64,000 bases of DNA. Origin: CAVUAT01 sp963739545. GTDB lineage: Bacteria > Actinomycetota > Thermoleophilia > Solirubrobacterales > 70-9. The notes under the pieces are model-generated. The model worked only from the letters and a program-made list of their open reading frames with translations. It ran no database searches and was not told where the DNA came from. How positions within the stretch are numbered: the stretch's first letter is position 1; each line of letters starts with the position of its first letter. This document shows positions 51,987 to 61,300 of this stretch, one piece after another. Location: positions 1,116,001 to 1,180,000 of the forward strand of contig CAVUAT010000014.1 of the NCBI GenBank assembly GCA_963739545.1. Direction: 5' to 3'. The position numbers were made by a program, and so were the translations under genes.

Positions 51987-53918
51987 ATGTCTGGAACCCG
52001 AGGGCGGAACGCGATGCGTGTGCGCCTAGCCGCGCTGTTTGTCGTTGGGGCGGCACTTTTCGGACCCGCCGCGGGCGCCGAGGCGAGCGGGGTCACGGTC
52101 GCCGATATCGAGAGCGGCGTGACGGTGACCGACCTCGCCCAGTCGCTAGCCGGCGGCGGGGTGACGGTCTCTAACGCCACCTACACGGGCTCGAACCGTG
52201 CCGCCGGCTCGTTCACGGGCGGAACGGCGAACGTCGGCTTCGCCACGGGAGTCGTCCTTGCCAGCGGCAAGGTCCAGACGAAGGAAGACGATCTCGAGTG
52301 CGAGGTCGGCGTCGAAGGTCCGAACAGCTGCAATGAGACCCTGGGAACGAACGCTAACTCGAACGGATTTGCGCTTCCGGGCGACACGGCCCTCGACGCC
52401 CTTGTGACGCCCAATACCACGGAGGACGCGGCGGTGCTCGAGTTCGATTTCGTCCCGGCCCAGGGGACCATCGACTTCAGCTACGTCTTCTCCTCCGAGG
52501 AGTACAACGACTTCGCAAACAGCTCGTTCAACGACGTCTTCGCGTTTTTCGTCAACGGAACGAACTGTGCGCTCGTGCCGGGCACGACCGACCCGGTGTC
52601 GATCAACACGATCAACAACGGCGATCCGGGTGGTGACCCCACCCCGCACCACGCCGAGCTGTACCGCGACAACGTTCGGCCAGCGCCAGGGTCGATCGAC
52701 TCCCAGATGGACGGGTTGACGACGGTTCTCACCTGTCACGCGACGGTCACCGCCGGTGCGACCAACCACATCAAGCTGGCGATCGCCGACGTAAGCGACG
52801 ATGCGCTCGATTCGGCCGTGTTCATCCAGGCCGGCAGCCTCGTCAGCGGCAACCTCCTGACCGTGAGCAAGAGCGGCACAGGCGGCGGCACGGTCACGAG
52901 CTCGCCCGCCGGGATCGATTGCGGCGCCACCTGCACTCACACCTTCACCTCGGGGACGATGGTGACCTTGACGCCGACTCCGAATGCGACCTCGACCTTC
53001 GCGGGCTGGAGCGGCGCGTGCACCGGCAGCGGCGCGTGCGTCGTGACGATGGACGCGGCGAAGTCGGTGACGGCGCAATTCGACACGCTCCCCACGAACA
53101 CATTGACCGTGTCCAAGGCCGGGAACGGAAGCGGGAGCGTGACCAGCTCGCCCGCCGGGATCGACTGCGGCTCGACCTGCTCCAGCTCGTTCCTGGCGAG
53201 CGCCACCGTGACGTTGACGCCGACCCCAAGTGCGGGATCCACCTTCGCCGGGTGGAGCGGCGACTGCACCGGCGCCGGTGGCTGCACGGTGACAATGGAC
53301 CAGGCGCGATCGGTGACGGCGACATTCACCCTCGAGAAGCGCACGCTCACGGTCGGCAAGAGCGGCTCCGGGAGCGGCGCGGTGACGAGCTCTCCGGCCG
53401 GGATCGACTGCGGTGCGCTGTGCTCGGCCGAATATGACTACGGCACCTCGGTCACCCTGACCGCGACCGCCGCCGGGGGCAGCACGTTCGCCGGCTGGTC
53501 GGGCGACTGCAGCGGCACCGGTACGTGTGTGCTGTCGATGACAGCGAACCACAGCGCGACCGCGACCTTCAACCTGGTCCCGCCCCCCGAGCCTCCGGCT
53601 CAGACGTGTCAGGGCAAGGCCGCCACCATCGTCGGCACCAATGGACCGGACAACCTCAAGGGAACCAAGGGGGCTGACGTCTTCGTCACCTTGGACGGCA
53701 AGGACAAGGTCAATGCCCGCGCGGGCAACGACACCGTCTGCGCCGGCACCGGCAATGATCACGTCGTCGGCGGGGGCGGAAACGACGACGAGTTCGGCGA
53801 GGGCGGCAACGACCACCTGATCGGAAACAAGGGCAACGATGATCTGAACGGTGGTCCCGGCAAGGACAAGTGCCTGGGCGGAGCCGGCAACGACAGCACG
53901 CCCCAATGTGAGAAGTAG
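51987..53918 (+). CDS. secreted choice-of-anchor / B-repeat / RTX-like protein
   Basis: A 643-residue exported protein. ATG at 51987 with GGGAGGAG ahead gives a signal peptide (about 10-34). A choice-of-anchor L-like domain follows (about 35-290: VTVSNATYTGSNRAAGSF, GFATGVVLASGKV, FSYVFSSEEYNDFANSSFNDVF). Three near-identical units of about 80 residues come next (starting near 52857, 53103 and 53343). Each has TVTSSPAGIDCG, two cysteines and FAGWSG.C, the divergent InlB B-repeat type. The C-terminus carries calcium-binding nonapeptide-like repeats (GNDTVCAGTGNDHV, GGNDHLIGNKGNDDL). It is probably a surface adhesin or matrix protein and is the only intact gene of the integrated element. Confidence 0.82.
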   Translation: MSGTRGRNAMRVRLAALFVVGAALFGPAAGAEASGVTVADIESGVTVTDLAQSLAGGGVTVSNATYTGSNRAAGSFTGGTANVGFATGVVLASGKVQTKEDDLECEVGVEGPNSCNETLGTNANSNGFALPGDTALDALVTPNTTEDAAVLEFDFVPAQGTIDFSYVFSSEEYNDFANSSFNDVFAFFVNGTNCALVPGTTDPVSINTINNGDPGGDPTPHHAELYRDNVRPAPGSIDSQMDGLTTVLTCHATVTAGATNHIKLAIADVSDDALDSAVFIQAGSLVSGNLLTVSKSGTGGGTVTSSPAGIDCGATCTHTFTSGTMVTLTPTPNATSTFAGWSGACTGSGACVVTMDAAKSVTAQFDTLPTNTLTVSKAGNGSGSVTSSPAGIDCGSTCSSSFLASATVTLTPTPSAGSTFAGWSGDCTGAGGCTVTMDQARSVTATFTLEKRTLTVGKSGSGSGAVTSSPAGIDCGALCSAEYDYGTSVTLTATAAGGSTFAGWSGDCSGTGTCVLSMTANHSATATFNLVPPPEPPAQTCQGKAATIVGTNGPDNLKGTKGADVFVTLDGKDKVNARAGNDTVCAGTGNDHVVGGGGNDDEFGEGGNDHLIGNKGNDDLNGGPGKDKCLGGAGNDSTPQCEK

Positions 53919-53949
53919 GGGAGCCCGCACTCCGGGCTTGGAGTCGCCA

Positions 53950-54364
53950 GTGTTCGCCACCAGGACGAGGCGGCCGATCTCTCAAACGTCTCCCGCGCGC
54001 TCCGAGCCGCGATGAAGAGGGCCGTACGCCCGAGCGGGCGGCCGACCTTTCCTGCGCTCCACGAAGACGGCAAGCCGCCTAGAGGCACCCCTTGCCCTCC
54101 ATGCACTCATTCCGGCGCACCCTGGCCAGTCGGGCGCTGCTCGCTGGGGAGAGCGTGGACGAGCTTGCATTCCTCCTCGGCCACAAGGACGCAAACGTGA
54201 CCCGAGCCGTCTACGTCCGCGAGATCGCCGACGCCCGCCGCCGGGCGGCCCGACGCTCTCGGATGGTGGAGGAGTATGGAAGCCTGCTGGAAGCCTCAGA
54301 CGCCCAGACCGAACCCGCAGACGCCCGGCTCGATTTACCGACCGCGCCTGATCTGCAACGCTGA
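53950..54364 (+). pseudogene. tyrosine recombinase (integrase) C-terminal remnant
   Basis: Three frames together recover the catalytic C-terminus of a tyrosine recombinase: VFATRTRRPISQ (from 53950), then NVSRALRAAMKRAVR and RPTFPALHEDGKPPRGT, then MHSFRRTLASRALLAGESVDELAFLLGHKDANVTRAVYVREI. The HxxR box (HSFRR), LGHKD and the catalytic tyrosine (AVY) are visible, but at least two frameshifts and the missing N-terminal half make it non-functional. It ends 28 bases before the distal att repeat. Confidence 0.82.
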
Positions 54365-54392
54365 CCCGTACGCGCCCGGACCCGCGCAGCGC

Positions 54393-54433
54393 TGGTAAGG
54401 AAGGGGTCGTCGGTTCGAGTCCGACTCCGGGCT
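54393..54433 (+). repeat. attR: second copy of the 41-base tRNA-Thr 3' segment
   Basis: Identical to 51737-51777. No 5' half of a tRNA precedes it, so it is a partial copy and not a working tRNA. It sits 27 bases before the FHA-domain gene and directly after the recombinase remnant. Confidence 0.9.
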
Positions 54434-54460
54434 CCTGATGGATGACTCCCCGCCCGCCCG

Positions 54461-55222
54461 ATGACCGCCATCCTGGTCATCCGCGAGGGTGACCAAGCCG
54501 GCTCCGAGCTCCCGCTCGACGGCGAGGTCGTGATCGGACGCGAGCCGGGCTCCGTGGACCTCGTCCTCGACGACCCGGGCATCTCGCGTCGACACGCCGC
54601 AGTGCGCGCGCTCGGCGGCGTGATCACTGTCGAAGACCTCGGCTCCTCCAACGGCACCTACGCGAACGGCCACCGGATCTCGGGCGAGGTCGAGCTCGCC
54701 GACGGCGACGAGATTCAACTCGGCGGCACCATCATCAGCGTCCACGGGCCGGACGCCGCCACCGCCGTGATGGGAGCCGGCGCACCCGCCACCGCCCACC
54801 ATCCCGGCCCCTCCGCCGCCGCGGGCGCACACCCGCCGGCCCGCCGCCAGCCTTCGGGCCTTCCCGGCCGCCTGGACGACGAATCCAACATCCCGGCCCT
54901 GGCCGCAGTCTTCCTCGGCCCCCTCTCGATCTTCCTCCTCCTCTTCAGCTCGGGCGCCGCCTTCTTCGTCTCGCTGCCCTGCGCGATCGGCGCGGTCGTC
55001 CTCGGCAACATGGGCATGCGCCGCGTCGACCGCGGCGAAAGCGAGGGCCACCGCGCCCTCGCCAACCTCGGCCGCATCACCGGCGTCATCGGAACCGTCC
55101 TTTCTCTCCTCGCCCTGGCCGCCTGGCTCGTCGTCGCAGTCCTTCTCGACGCCGCGGGGGACAGCCTCACCGACCTCATCGACCGCGTCCAGGAGGAGAT
55201 CGGCAGCACGAGTATCGAGTAA
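54461..55222 (+). CDS. FHA-domain protein with C-terminal membrane domain
   Basis: A 253-residue protein. The N-terminal FHA domain (about 22-95: VVIGREPGS, ISRRHAAV, DLGSSNGTYANG) binds phosphothreonine. A Pro/Ala-rich linker and a DUF4190-like region with two TM helices follow (about 145-170 and 200-230). It likely couples Ser/Thr kinase signalling to a membrane process; no kinase lies nearby. It is the first gene after the distal att site. Confidence 0.85.
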   Translation: MTAILVIREGDQAGSELPLDGEVVIGREPGSVDLVLDDPGISRRHAAVRALGGVITVEDLGSSNGTYANGHRISGEVELADGDEIQLGGTIISVHGPDAATAVMGAGAPATAHHPGPSAAAGAHPPARRQPSGLPGRLDDESNIPALAAVFLGPLSIFLLLFSSGAAFFVSLPCAIGAVVLGNMGMRRVDRGESEGHRALANLGRITGVIGTVLSLLALAAWLVVAVLLDAAGDSLTDLIDRVQEEIGSTSIE

Positions 55223-55320
55223 ATTCGCGAGCCCTCAGATCTTTTTGTTAATGCGATGGGTTGCCCCGAGTGATAGGAAGGTCTCGACAGCGGGACAAGG
55301 CGTTACCGAAGGAGAGAGAG

Positions 55321-56946
55321 ATGAGCCAGGAGTCGTTCGAACAAGCAATTGACCTCGAGGGCCTCGACGGCTCCAAGCGTCTGGGCCGCCGCAGCTTCCT
55401 CGTCGGAGCCCTGGCCACCGGCGCCGCCATCTCAGCCCCCGTCAACTACGCCGCGATGGCGCGTGGCCGCCGAATCCCGCTCGCCAAGGACGGCGCCTTC
55501 AAGCTCGGCGTCGCCGCCGGCTTCCCCCGCCCCCAGGGCATCGCCCTCTGGACCCAGCTCGACGGCATCAAGCAGACCTCCAAGATCAACCTGACGATCG
55601 CCAAGGACCGCAAGTTCAACAACGTCGTCGAGGAGCGCCTCGTCAACGCCCGCAAGGACCGCGGCTACACGGCCAAGACCTTCGTCAACGGGCTGAAGCC
55701 CCACGAGGAGTACTTCTACCGCTTCACGACGGAGGAATCGAAGTCCGAGATCGGCCGCTTCCGCACGGCGCCGCCGCTTAAGTCCAAGGAGAAGATCCGC
55801 ATCGCGTTCTACTCCTGCCAGAACTGGGAGGCCGGCTTCTTCAACGCCCAGCGCGCGATCGCCAACGAGGACGTCGACCTCATCGTCTGCCTCGGCGACT
55901 ACATCTACGAGTACTCCGACGGCGGCGGCGGGGTCCGCCTCGACCGCTCCGGCAACAACAAAGACGGCGACACCCAGCTCCTGAGCGAGTACCGCCAGAA
56001 GTACGAGCTCTACAAGAGCGACAAGGACCTGAAGGCGATGCACGCCTCCGCGCCCTTCATCTCGATCTGGGACGACCACGAGGTCGAGGACAACCACGCC
56101 GACGGCCAGCCGAGCTCGGCGCAGCCCGATCCCAGCAAGACGAACCTCAAGGACCTGCCGCGCCGCGTGCCCTACCTCACCCGCAAGGCCAACGGCTACA
56201 AGGCGTTCTTCAACTACACCCCGCGTCTGCGGTTCAAGGGTGACCGCGACCGCATCTACGAGGACTACCGCCTCGGCGGCCTCGTCGACCTGATGCTCAC
56301 CGACCAGCGCCAGTACCGCGACCAGCAGCCGTGCAACGACGCGATCCTCGCCAACTGCCCGAGCGCCAACGACCCGCGCACCCTGCTCGGCGAGAAGCAG
56401 CGCAACTGGCTCCTTCGCTCGATGAGGGACTCGAAGGCGACCTGGAAGGTCTGGGGCACCGAGGTGATGCTGATGGGCCTGCGCATCGGGCCGACCGTCG
56501 TCGCGCAGGTCGATTCCTGGGATGGCTACGGGGACGAGCGCAAGCAGATCCTCGATTACGTGATCGACAACAACATCCAGAACGTGGTCGCCATCACCGG
56601 CGACATCCACACGTTCTTCGCCGGGACGGCGACGACGAAGGGTGACGAGACCACGGGCAGCAGGCCCGCGTTCCCCGAGTTCGTCGGAGGGTCGGCGACC
56701 TCGACCGGCCTGCCCGAGGCAACCGGCTTCCCGCCTTCCGCGCTCGAGGCGTTCCTCCCGTTCAACGGGCACCTCGACTTCTACGACTTCGTCAAACGCG
56801 GATACGGAGTGGTCGAGGCGACGGCGGACAGCCTGACCTGCGAGCTGAAGTCGGTCAACGCGACCACGGCCAATTCCCCCCAGGCGACCACGATCGCGAA
56901 GTTCCTGGTCCCCAAGGGCGCCCGCAGCCCCCAGCGCATCGGGTAG
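55321..56946 (+). CDS. PhoD-family alkaline phosphatase/phosphodiesterase, Tat-exported
   Basis: A 541-residue secreted metallophosphatase. The twin-arginine signal is LGRRSFLVGALATGAA (R23-R24). An N-terminal fibronectin-like domain precedes the catalytic domain (YSCQNWEAGFFNA, CLGDYIYEY, ISIWDDHEVEDNHA, and late GDIHTFFAGTA), which holds the expected iron/calcium ligands. PhoD enzymes release phosphate from phosphodiesters and monoesters outside the membrane. ATG at 55321 has a strong AAGGAGAGAGAG site. A frame extension from 55261 is less likely because the Tat signal follows directly. A Pho-box was not identifiable. Confidence 0.9.
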   Translation: MSQESFEQAIDLEGLDGSKRLGRRSFLVGALATGAAISAPVNYAAMARGRRIPLAKDGAFKLGVAAGFPRPQGIALWTQLDGIKQTSKINLTIAKDRKFNNVVEERLVNARKDRGYTAKTFVNGLKPHEEYFYRFTTEESKSEIGRFRTAPPLKSKEKIRIAFYSCQNWEAGFFNAQRAIANEDVDLIVCLGDYIYEYSDGGGGVRLDRSGNNKDGDTQLLSEYRQKYELYKSDKDLKAMHASAPFISIWDDHEVEDNHADGQPSSAQPDPSKTNLKDLPRRVPYLTRKANGYKAFFNYTPRLRFKGDRDRIYEDYRLGGLVDLMLTDQRQYRDQQPCNDAILANCPSANDPRTLLGEKQRNWLLRSMRDSKATWKVWGTEVMLMGLRIGPTVVAQVDSWDGYGDERKQILDYVIDNNIQNVVAITGDIHTFFAGTATTKGDETTGSRPAFPEFVGGSATSTGLPEATGFPPSALEAFLPFNGHLDFYDFVKRGYGVVEATADSLTCELKSVNATTANSPQATTIAKFLVPKGARSPQRIG

Positions 56947-57009
56947 AGGGGCGCCGGCGCCACAGCGCCACCCTGGCCGCGTGGCCAGTTTCGTTAGCCT
57001 GCTCGCAGC

Positions 57010-58161
57010 GTGGACTTCAACCTGACCGACGAGCAGCGCGACTTCGTGGCGTCCATCCGCGACTTCGCCGAGCGCGAGGCAGGTACACAGGAGAAGCGCG
57101 AGGCCCTCACGGAGGGCCACACGATCCACCACAACTTCGACCTCTACAAGAAGATGGCGGACCTCGGGTGGCTCGGCCTGACGATCGACGAGGCCTACGG
57201 CGGCTCGGGCGGCACCCACGTCGACGCCTGCCTCTTCCTCGAGGAGACCACCCGCGGCCTCTGCCCGATCGGCGGCTACGGCACCACCCTCATCGTCGCC
57301 GGCGCGACCGAGCGCTTCGGGACCGAGCAGCAGAAGAAGAAGATCCTCGGCGGGATCGCCTCGGGCTCCGTCGAGGCGATCGCCATGACCGAGCCGGAGG
57401 CCGGCTCGGACGTCGGGAACCTCTCGACCAAGGCCGAGCGCACGTCGGACAACGGGGGCGGCTATGTCATCAACGGCCAGAAGGTCTTCATCTCGAACGC
57501 CCACATCTCCGATCACGTGCTCGTCGTCTGCCGGACCTCGAAGGGCGAGTCAAAGCACGAGGGCCTCTCGATGATCTTCGTCCCTAAGGACAACCCCGGC
57601 ATGGAGATGACTCCCATCGACACGATGGGCGGCCGCGAGACCAACACCGTCTACTTCAACGACTGCGAGGTTTCGGCGGACCAGGTCCTCGGAGAGGTTG
57701 ACCGCGGCTGGGTCCAGCTCATGGCGGGCCTCAACGTCGAACGCCTCATCCTCGCGGCGTCGATGCTCGGCATCGGCCAGCGCGCCTTCGACGACGCCCT
57801 CGCCTACGCCAAGGAGCGCAAGCAGTTCGGCCGTCCGATCGGCTCCTTCCAGGCCCTCCAGCACCGCTTCGCCGATCTCGCCACCGACCTCGAAGCCGCC
57901 CGGCTGATGACCTGGTGGGTCGCATCGATGACCGACGAGGACCCCGACAAGATGCTCCCCAAGGAGGCCTCGATGGTGAAGCTGTTCGTCACCGAGACCG
58001 CCCAGAAGGTGGCCCTCGGGGGAATGCAGATGATGGGCGGCTACGGCTACTCGTCCGAATACGACATGGAGCGCCTCGTGCGCACCACCCTCGTCTCGAC
58101 GATCTACGGCGGCACCTCCGAGATCCAGCGCGGCATCATCGCGAAAACACTCGGGCTCTAG
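57010..58161 (+). CDS. acyl-CoA dehydrogenase
   Basis: A 383-residue flavoenzyme with MDFNLTDEQRDFVASIRDFAE, AMTEPEAGSDVGNLSTKA (FAD/substrate signature) and the C-terminal IYGGTSEIQRGI. The catalytic glutamate of MCAD-type enzymes is Gly here (YGGT); E244 in LNVERLILA is the likely base, as in isovaleryl-CoA dehydrogenases. It would oxidise a short or branched acyl-CoA, passing electrons to ETF. Start GTG at 57010. It stands alone and is followed by a gene-free stretch with a promoter. Confidence 0.9.
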   Translation: MDFNLTDEQRDFVASIRDFAEREAGTQEKREALTEGHTIHHNFDLYKKMADLGWLGLTIDEAYGGSGGTHVDACLFLEETTRGLCPIGGYGTTLIVAGATERFGTEQQKKKILGGIASGSVEAIAMTEPEAGSDVGNLSTKAERTSDNGGGYVINGQKVFISNAHISDHVLVVCRTSKGESKHEGLSMIFVPKDNPGMEMTPIDTMGGRETNTVYFNDCEVSADQVLGEVDRGWVQLMAGLNVERLILAASMLGIGQRAFDDALAYAKERKQFGRPIGSFQALQHRFADLATDLEAARLMTWWVASMTDEDPDKMLPKEASMVKLFVTETAQKVALGGMQMMGGYGYSSEYDMERLVRTTLVSTIYGGTSEIQRGIIAKTLGL

Positions 58162-58235
58162 CCCAAGTGTTTGAAAAGGGGTGGTGCTCGGGCTCTTGGA
58201 GAGGGCCTACATCCCCAATATTTGGCGGTTGACCC

Positions 58236-58265
58236 TTGACATCCTTCGCTCCCGAACGTTAGAGT
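58236..58265 (+). promoter_or_regulatory. sigma-70 type promoter of the giant secreted protein
   Basis: TTGACA (58236-58241), an 18-base spacer, then TAGAGT (58260-58265) give a near-consensus promoter about 115 bases before the GTG at 58380. A second TTGACC lies seven bases further upstream. This is the clearest promoter in the window. Confidence 0.7.
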
Positions 58266-58278
58266 CTTCGCAGTTTGG

Positions 58279-58379
58279 GGGGAAGTGAACCTTCCCCAAG
58301 GGTGTCGGGGGGTCCCGCCAAACGGAAAACCGGTTTCACGCGACTGTGTGGTCGCAGGGATGTAGATGCATCCGTTTCA
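58279..58379 (+). promoter_or_regulatory. structured 5' leader, class unknown
   Basis: The leader between promoter and start folds into several stems by eye. GGGGAAG/CTTCCCC with a TGAAC loop spans 58279-58297. AAACGGA (58320-58326) can pair with TCCGTTT (58371-58377), enclosing GCGAC/GTCGC (58340-58355). An alternative GGATG/CATCC hairpin (58358-58373) competes with the outer stem, as in a switch. It matches no riboswitch consensus I know (it is not the c-di-GMP or c-di-AMP type). Confidence 0.45.
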
Positions 58380-61300
58380 GTGTTTGACCTAGGCAGGCGG
58401 GGCAAGCTCGCGGTCCTGTTGGTCCCAGTGCTTATCGCGCTCGGTGCGAACGCCGGTACCGCCGAGGCCGTCGACTGCCTCCCGGCTGACAACGAGATCG
58501 TCTGCGAGAACAGGCAACCCGGCAACCCGCCGAGCCAGTGGGACGTCAGCGGCGCCGGAGACGCCAGCATTCAGGGGTACGCCACTGAGATCAGCGTCGA
58601 CCAGGGGCAGACGGTCGCCTTCAAGGTCGATACGGCCTCCAGCGACTACCGGCTTGAGATCTACCGACTGGGGTACTACGGCGGCGACGGCGCCCGGCTG
58701 ATCGATACGGTTCAGCCCGCGGCGCCGCCCGACGTACAGCCCGCCTGCCTCAACGACGCGGTGACCGGCCTGGTGGACTGCGGCAACTGGGGGCAGTCCG
58801 CGTCCTGGGCGGTTCCGGCCGCCGCGGTCTCGGGCGTCTACGTCGCCCACCTCGTCCGGGAGGACGGGCCGCCGGGGGAGAGCCACGTCGTCTTCATCGT
58901 CCGCGACGACGACGGCAACTCGGATCTGCTCGTCCAGACCGACGACACCACCTGGCAGGCCTACAACCAGTACGGCGGCAACAGCCTCTACACGGGGTCG
59001 CCGGCCGGACGCGCCTACAAGGTCAGCTACAACCGCCCCTTCACCAGCCGCGGCCCCACCCCCGAGGATTGGGTCTTCAACGCCACCTCGCCGCTGATCC
59101 GCTTCATCGAGCGAAACGGCTACGACGTCAGCTACTTCACCGGGGTCGACAGCCACCGCCTCGGGGCCGAGATCTCCGAACATGACGCCTTCATCTCGGT
59201 CGGCCACGACGAGTACTGGTCCGCCGGCCAGCGCAACAACGTCACCGACGCGCGCGACACCGGCACCAGCCTCGCTTTCTTCAGCGGCAACGAGGTCTTC
59301 TGGAAGACGCGCTGGGAGAACAGCATCGACGGCACCGACACTCCCCACCGCACCCTCGTCTCTTATAAGGAGACCCACGCCGGCACCAAGATCGACCCAG
59401 CGCCGGAGTGGACGGGAACCTGGCGCGACGCGCGGTCCTTCAACCCAGAGGGCCCCAACCCCGAGAACGGACTCACGGGGACCCAGTTCAGGGTTAACTC
59501 CGGCACCTCCGAGATCGAGGTTCCAGAGGCGGACGGCAACATGCGCCTCTGGCGGAACAGCGGCCCCGCGGATCTCGCCCCGGGCCAGACCGAGGACCTG
59601 ACGGCGGACACCCTCGGCTACGAGTGGGATGAGGCGCCCGACAACGGCTCGCGCCCGCCGGGCCTGATCTACAACTCCTCGACCACGCGAAACGGGGTCG
59701 AGGTTCTCCAGGACAACGGCTCGTCCTACGCCAGCGGGACCGCGACCCACCACCTCACCCAGTACCGGGACGCGAACGGCGCCGGCGTGGAGGACGACGC
59801 TCTGGTCTTCGGGGCCGGCACGATCCAATGGGCTTGGGGGCTCGACGGCGTCCACGACCGCGGCGGTTCGACTCCCGATCCCGACATGCAGCAGGCCACG
59901 GCCAACCTGTTCGCGGACATGGGCGCCCAGCCCCAGACGCTCGAGAGCGGCTTGGTGGCAGCCACCGCCTCCACCGACACCACCGCGCCGAGCTCGCTGA
60001 TCGAGTCGCCGCCGTCGGGTGCCGACGTCGAGAGCGGTGCGCCTGTCTTGGTCAGCGGCAGCGCCGCCGACGCCGGGGGAGGGGTGGTCGGCGCGGTCGA
60101 GGTCTCAACCGACGACGGCACAACCTGGCATCCGGCCGATGGGCGCGAGACCTGGACGTACTCCTGGACTCCGGGCCCGACCGGCAGCGCCACGATCAGG
60201 ACACGCGCCACCGACGACAGCGGCAACATCGAGACAGCGGGCGCCGGGGTCAGCGTCGACATCGTTCCACGCACCTGCCCCTGCTCGATCTGGAGCGACT
60301 CCTTCACAGGGCCCGGGAGCGGGGATAACTCCGCCGTCGAGCTCGGCGTCCGGTTCAGCTCCGACGAGGACGGCTTCATCACCGGGGTCCGCTTTTACAA
60401 GACCTCCGGCAACACCGGCGTCCACGTCGGCTCCCTCTGGGCCGACACCGGCGGTGCACCGCTGGCTTCGGCCACCTTCAGCGGGGAGACCGCCAGCGGC
60501 TGGCAGGAGGTGTCGTTCGGGGCGCCGGTGGCGATCGAGGCGGGTGCCGCCTACGTCGCCTCCTATCACGCGCCCAACGGCAACTACGCGGCCATCAACA
60601 GCTACTTCGCGAGCGACGGGTTCGATAGCCCCCCGCTTCACGCGCCCGCGGACTCCTTTGACGCGGCGAACGGCGTCTACCGCTACGGCGCCGGGGGCGT
60701 GTTCCCGACCGACACCTTCGCCTCGAGCAACTACCTGGTCGATGTCGTCTTCGAGTCAGACGTGGGGCCGGACACGACGCCGCCGACGATCACCGGACGC
60801 ACTCCGGCAAACGGGGCCAATGGCGTCGCGACCGGCACCCTCGTCACCGCCACGTTCAACGAGCCGATGGATGCGGGGACGATCAACACCACCAACGTCG
60901 AGCTCCGCGACCCAGGCAACGCGCTGGTCGCGGCCGCCGTCACCTACAACCCGGCCAACAGAAGGGTCACGCTCGATCCCTCCGCCAACCTTCAGAGCTC
61001 GACCACCTATACGGCGACCGTGAAGGGCGGTCCGGGCGGCGTCGAGGACGACGCGGACCCGGGCAACCCGCTGGCTGCTGACTCGACCTGGACGTTCACG
61101 ACCGCCGCGCCGCCGCCGCCGCCGCCGGACGAGGGGCCGGGAGGTCCGATCCTGGTGATCTCCGACGCGTCCAACCCGTTCAGCCGCTACTACGCCGAGA
61201 TCCTCCGCTCTGAGGGGCTGAACGAGTTCACCGTCAGCGACCGCTCGCTGGTCACCCCGGCGATCCTCGATGCTCACGACGTGGTCGTGCTCGGCGAGAC

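Noticed and set aside
52857..53568. Direct repeats in the cargo gene as transposon ends
   Set aside because: They are in-frame protein domain repeats of about 240 bases.
54393..54433. Possible third tRNA-Thr gene
   Set aside because: Only the 3' half is present; no D-arm or 5' acceptor strand precedes it, so it is an att copy, not a tRNA.
58266..58379. Leader as a c-di-GMP or c-di-AMP riboswitch
   Set aside because: Diagnostic conserved cores of those classes are missing; only generic stems are visible.
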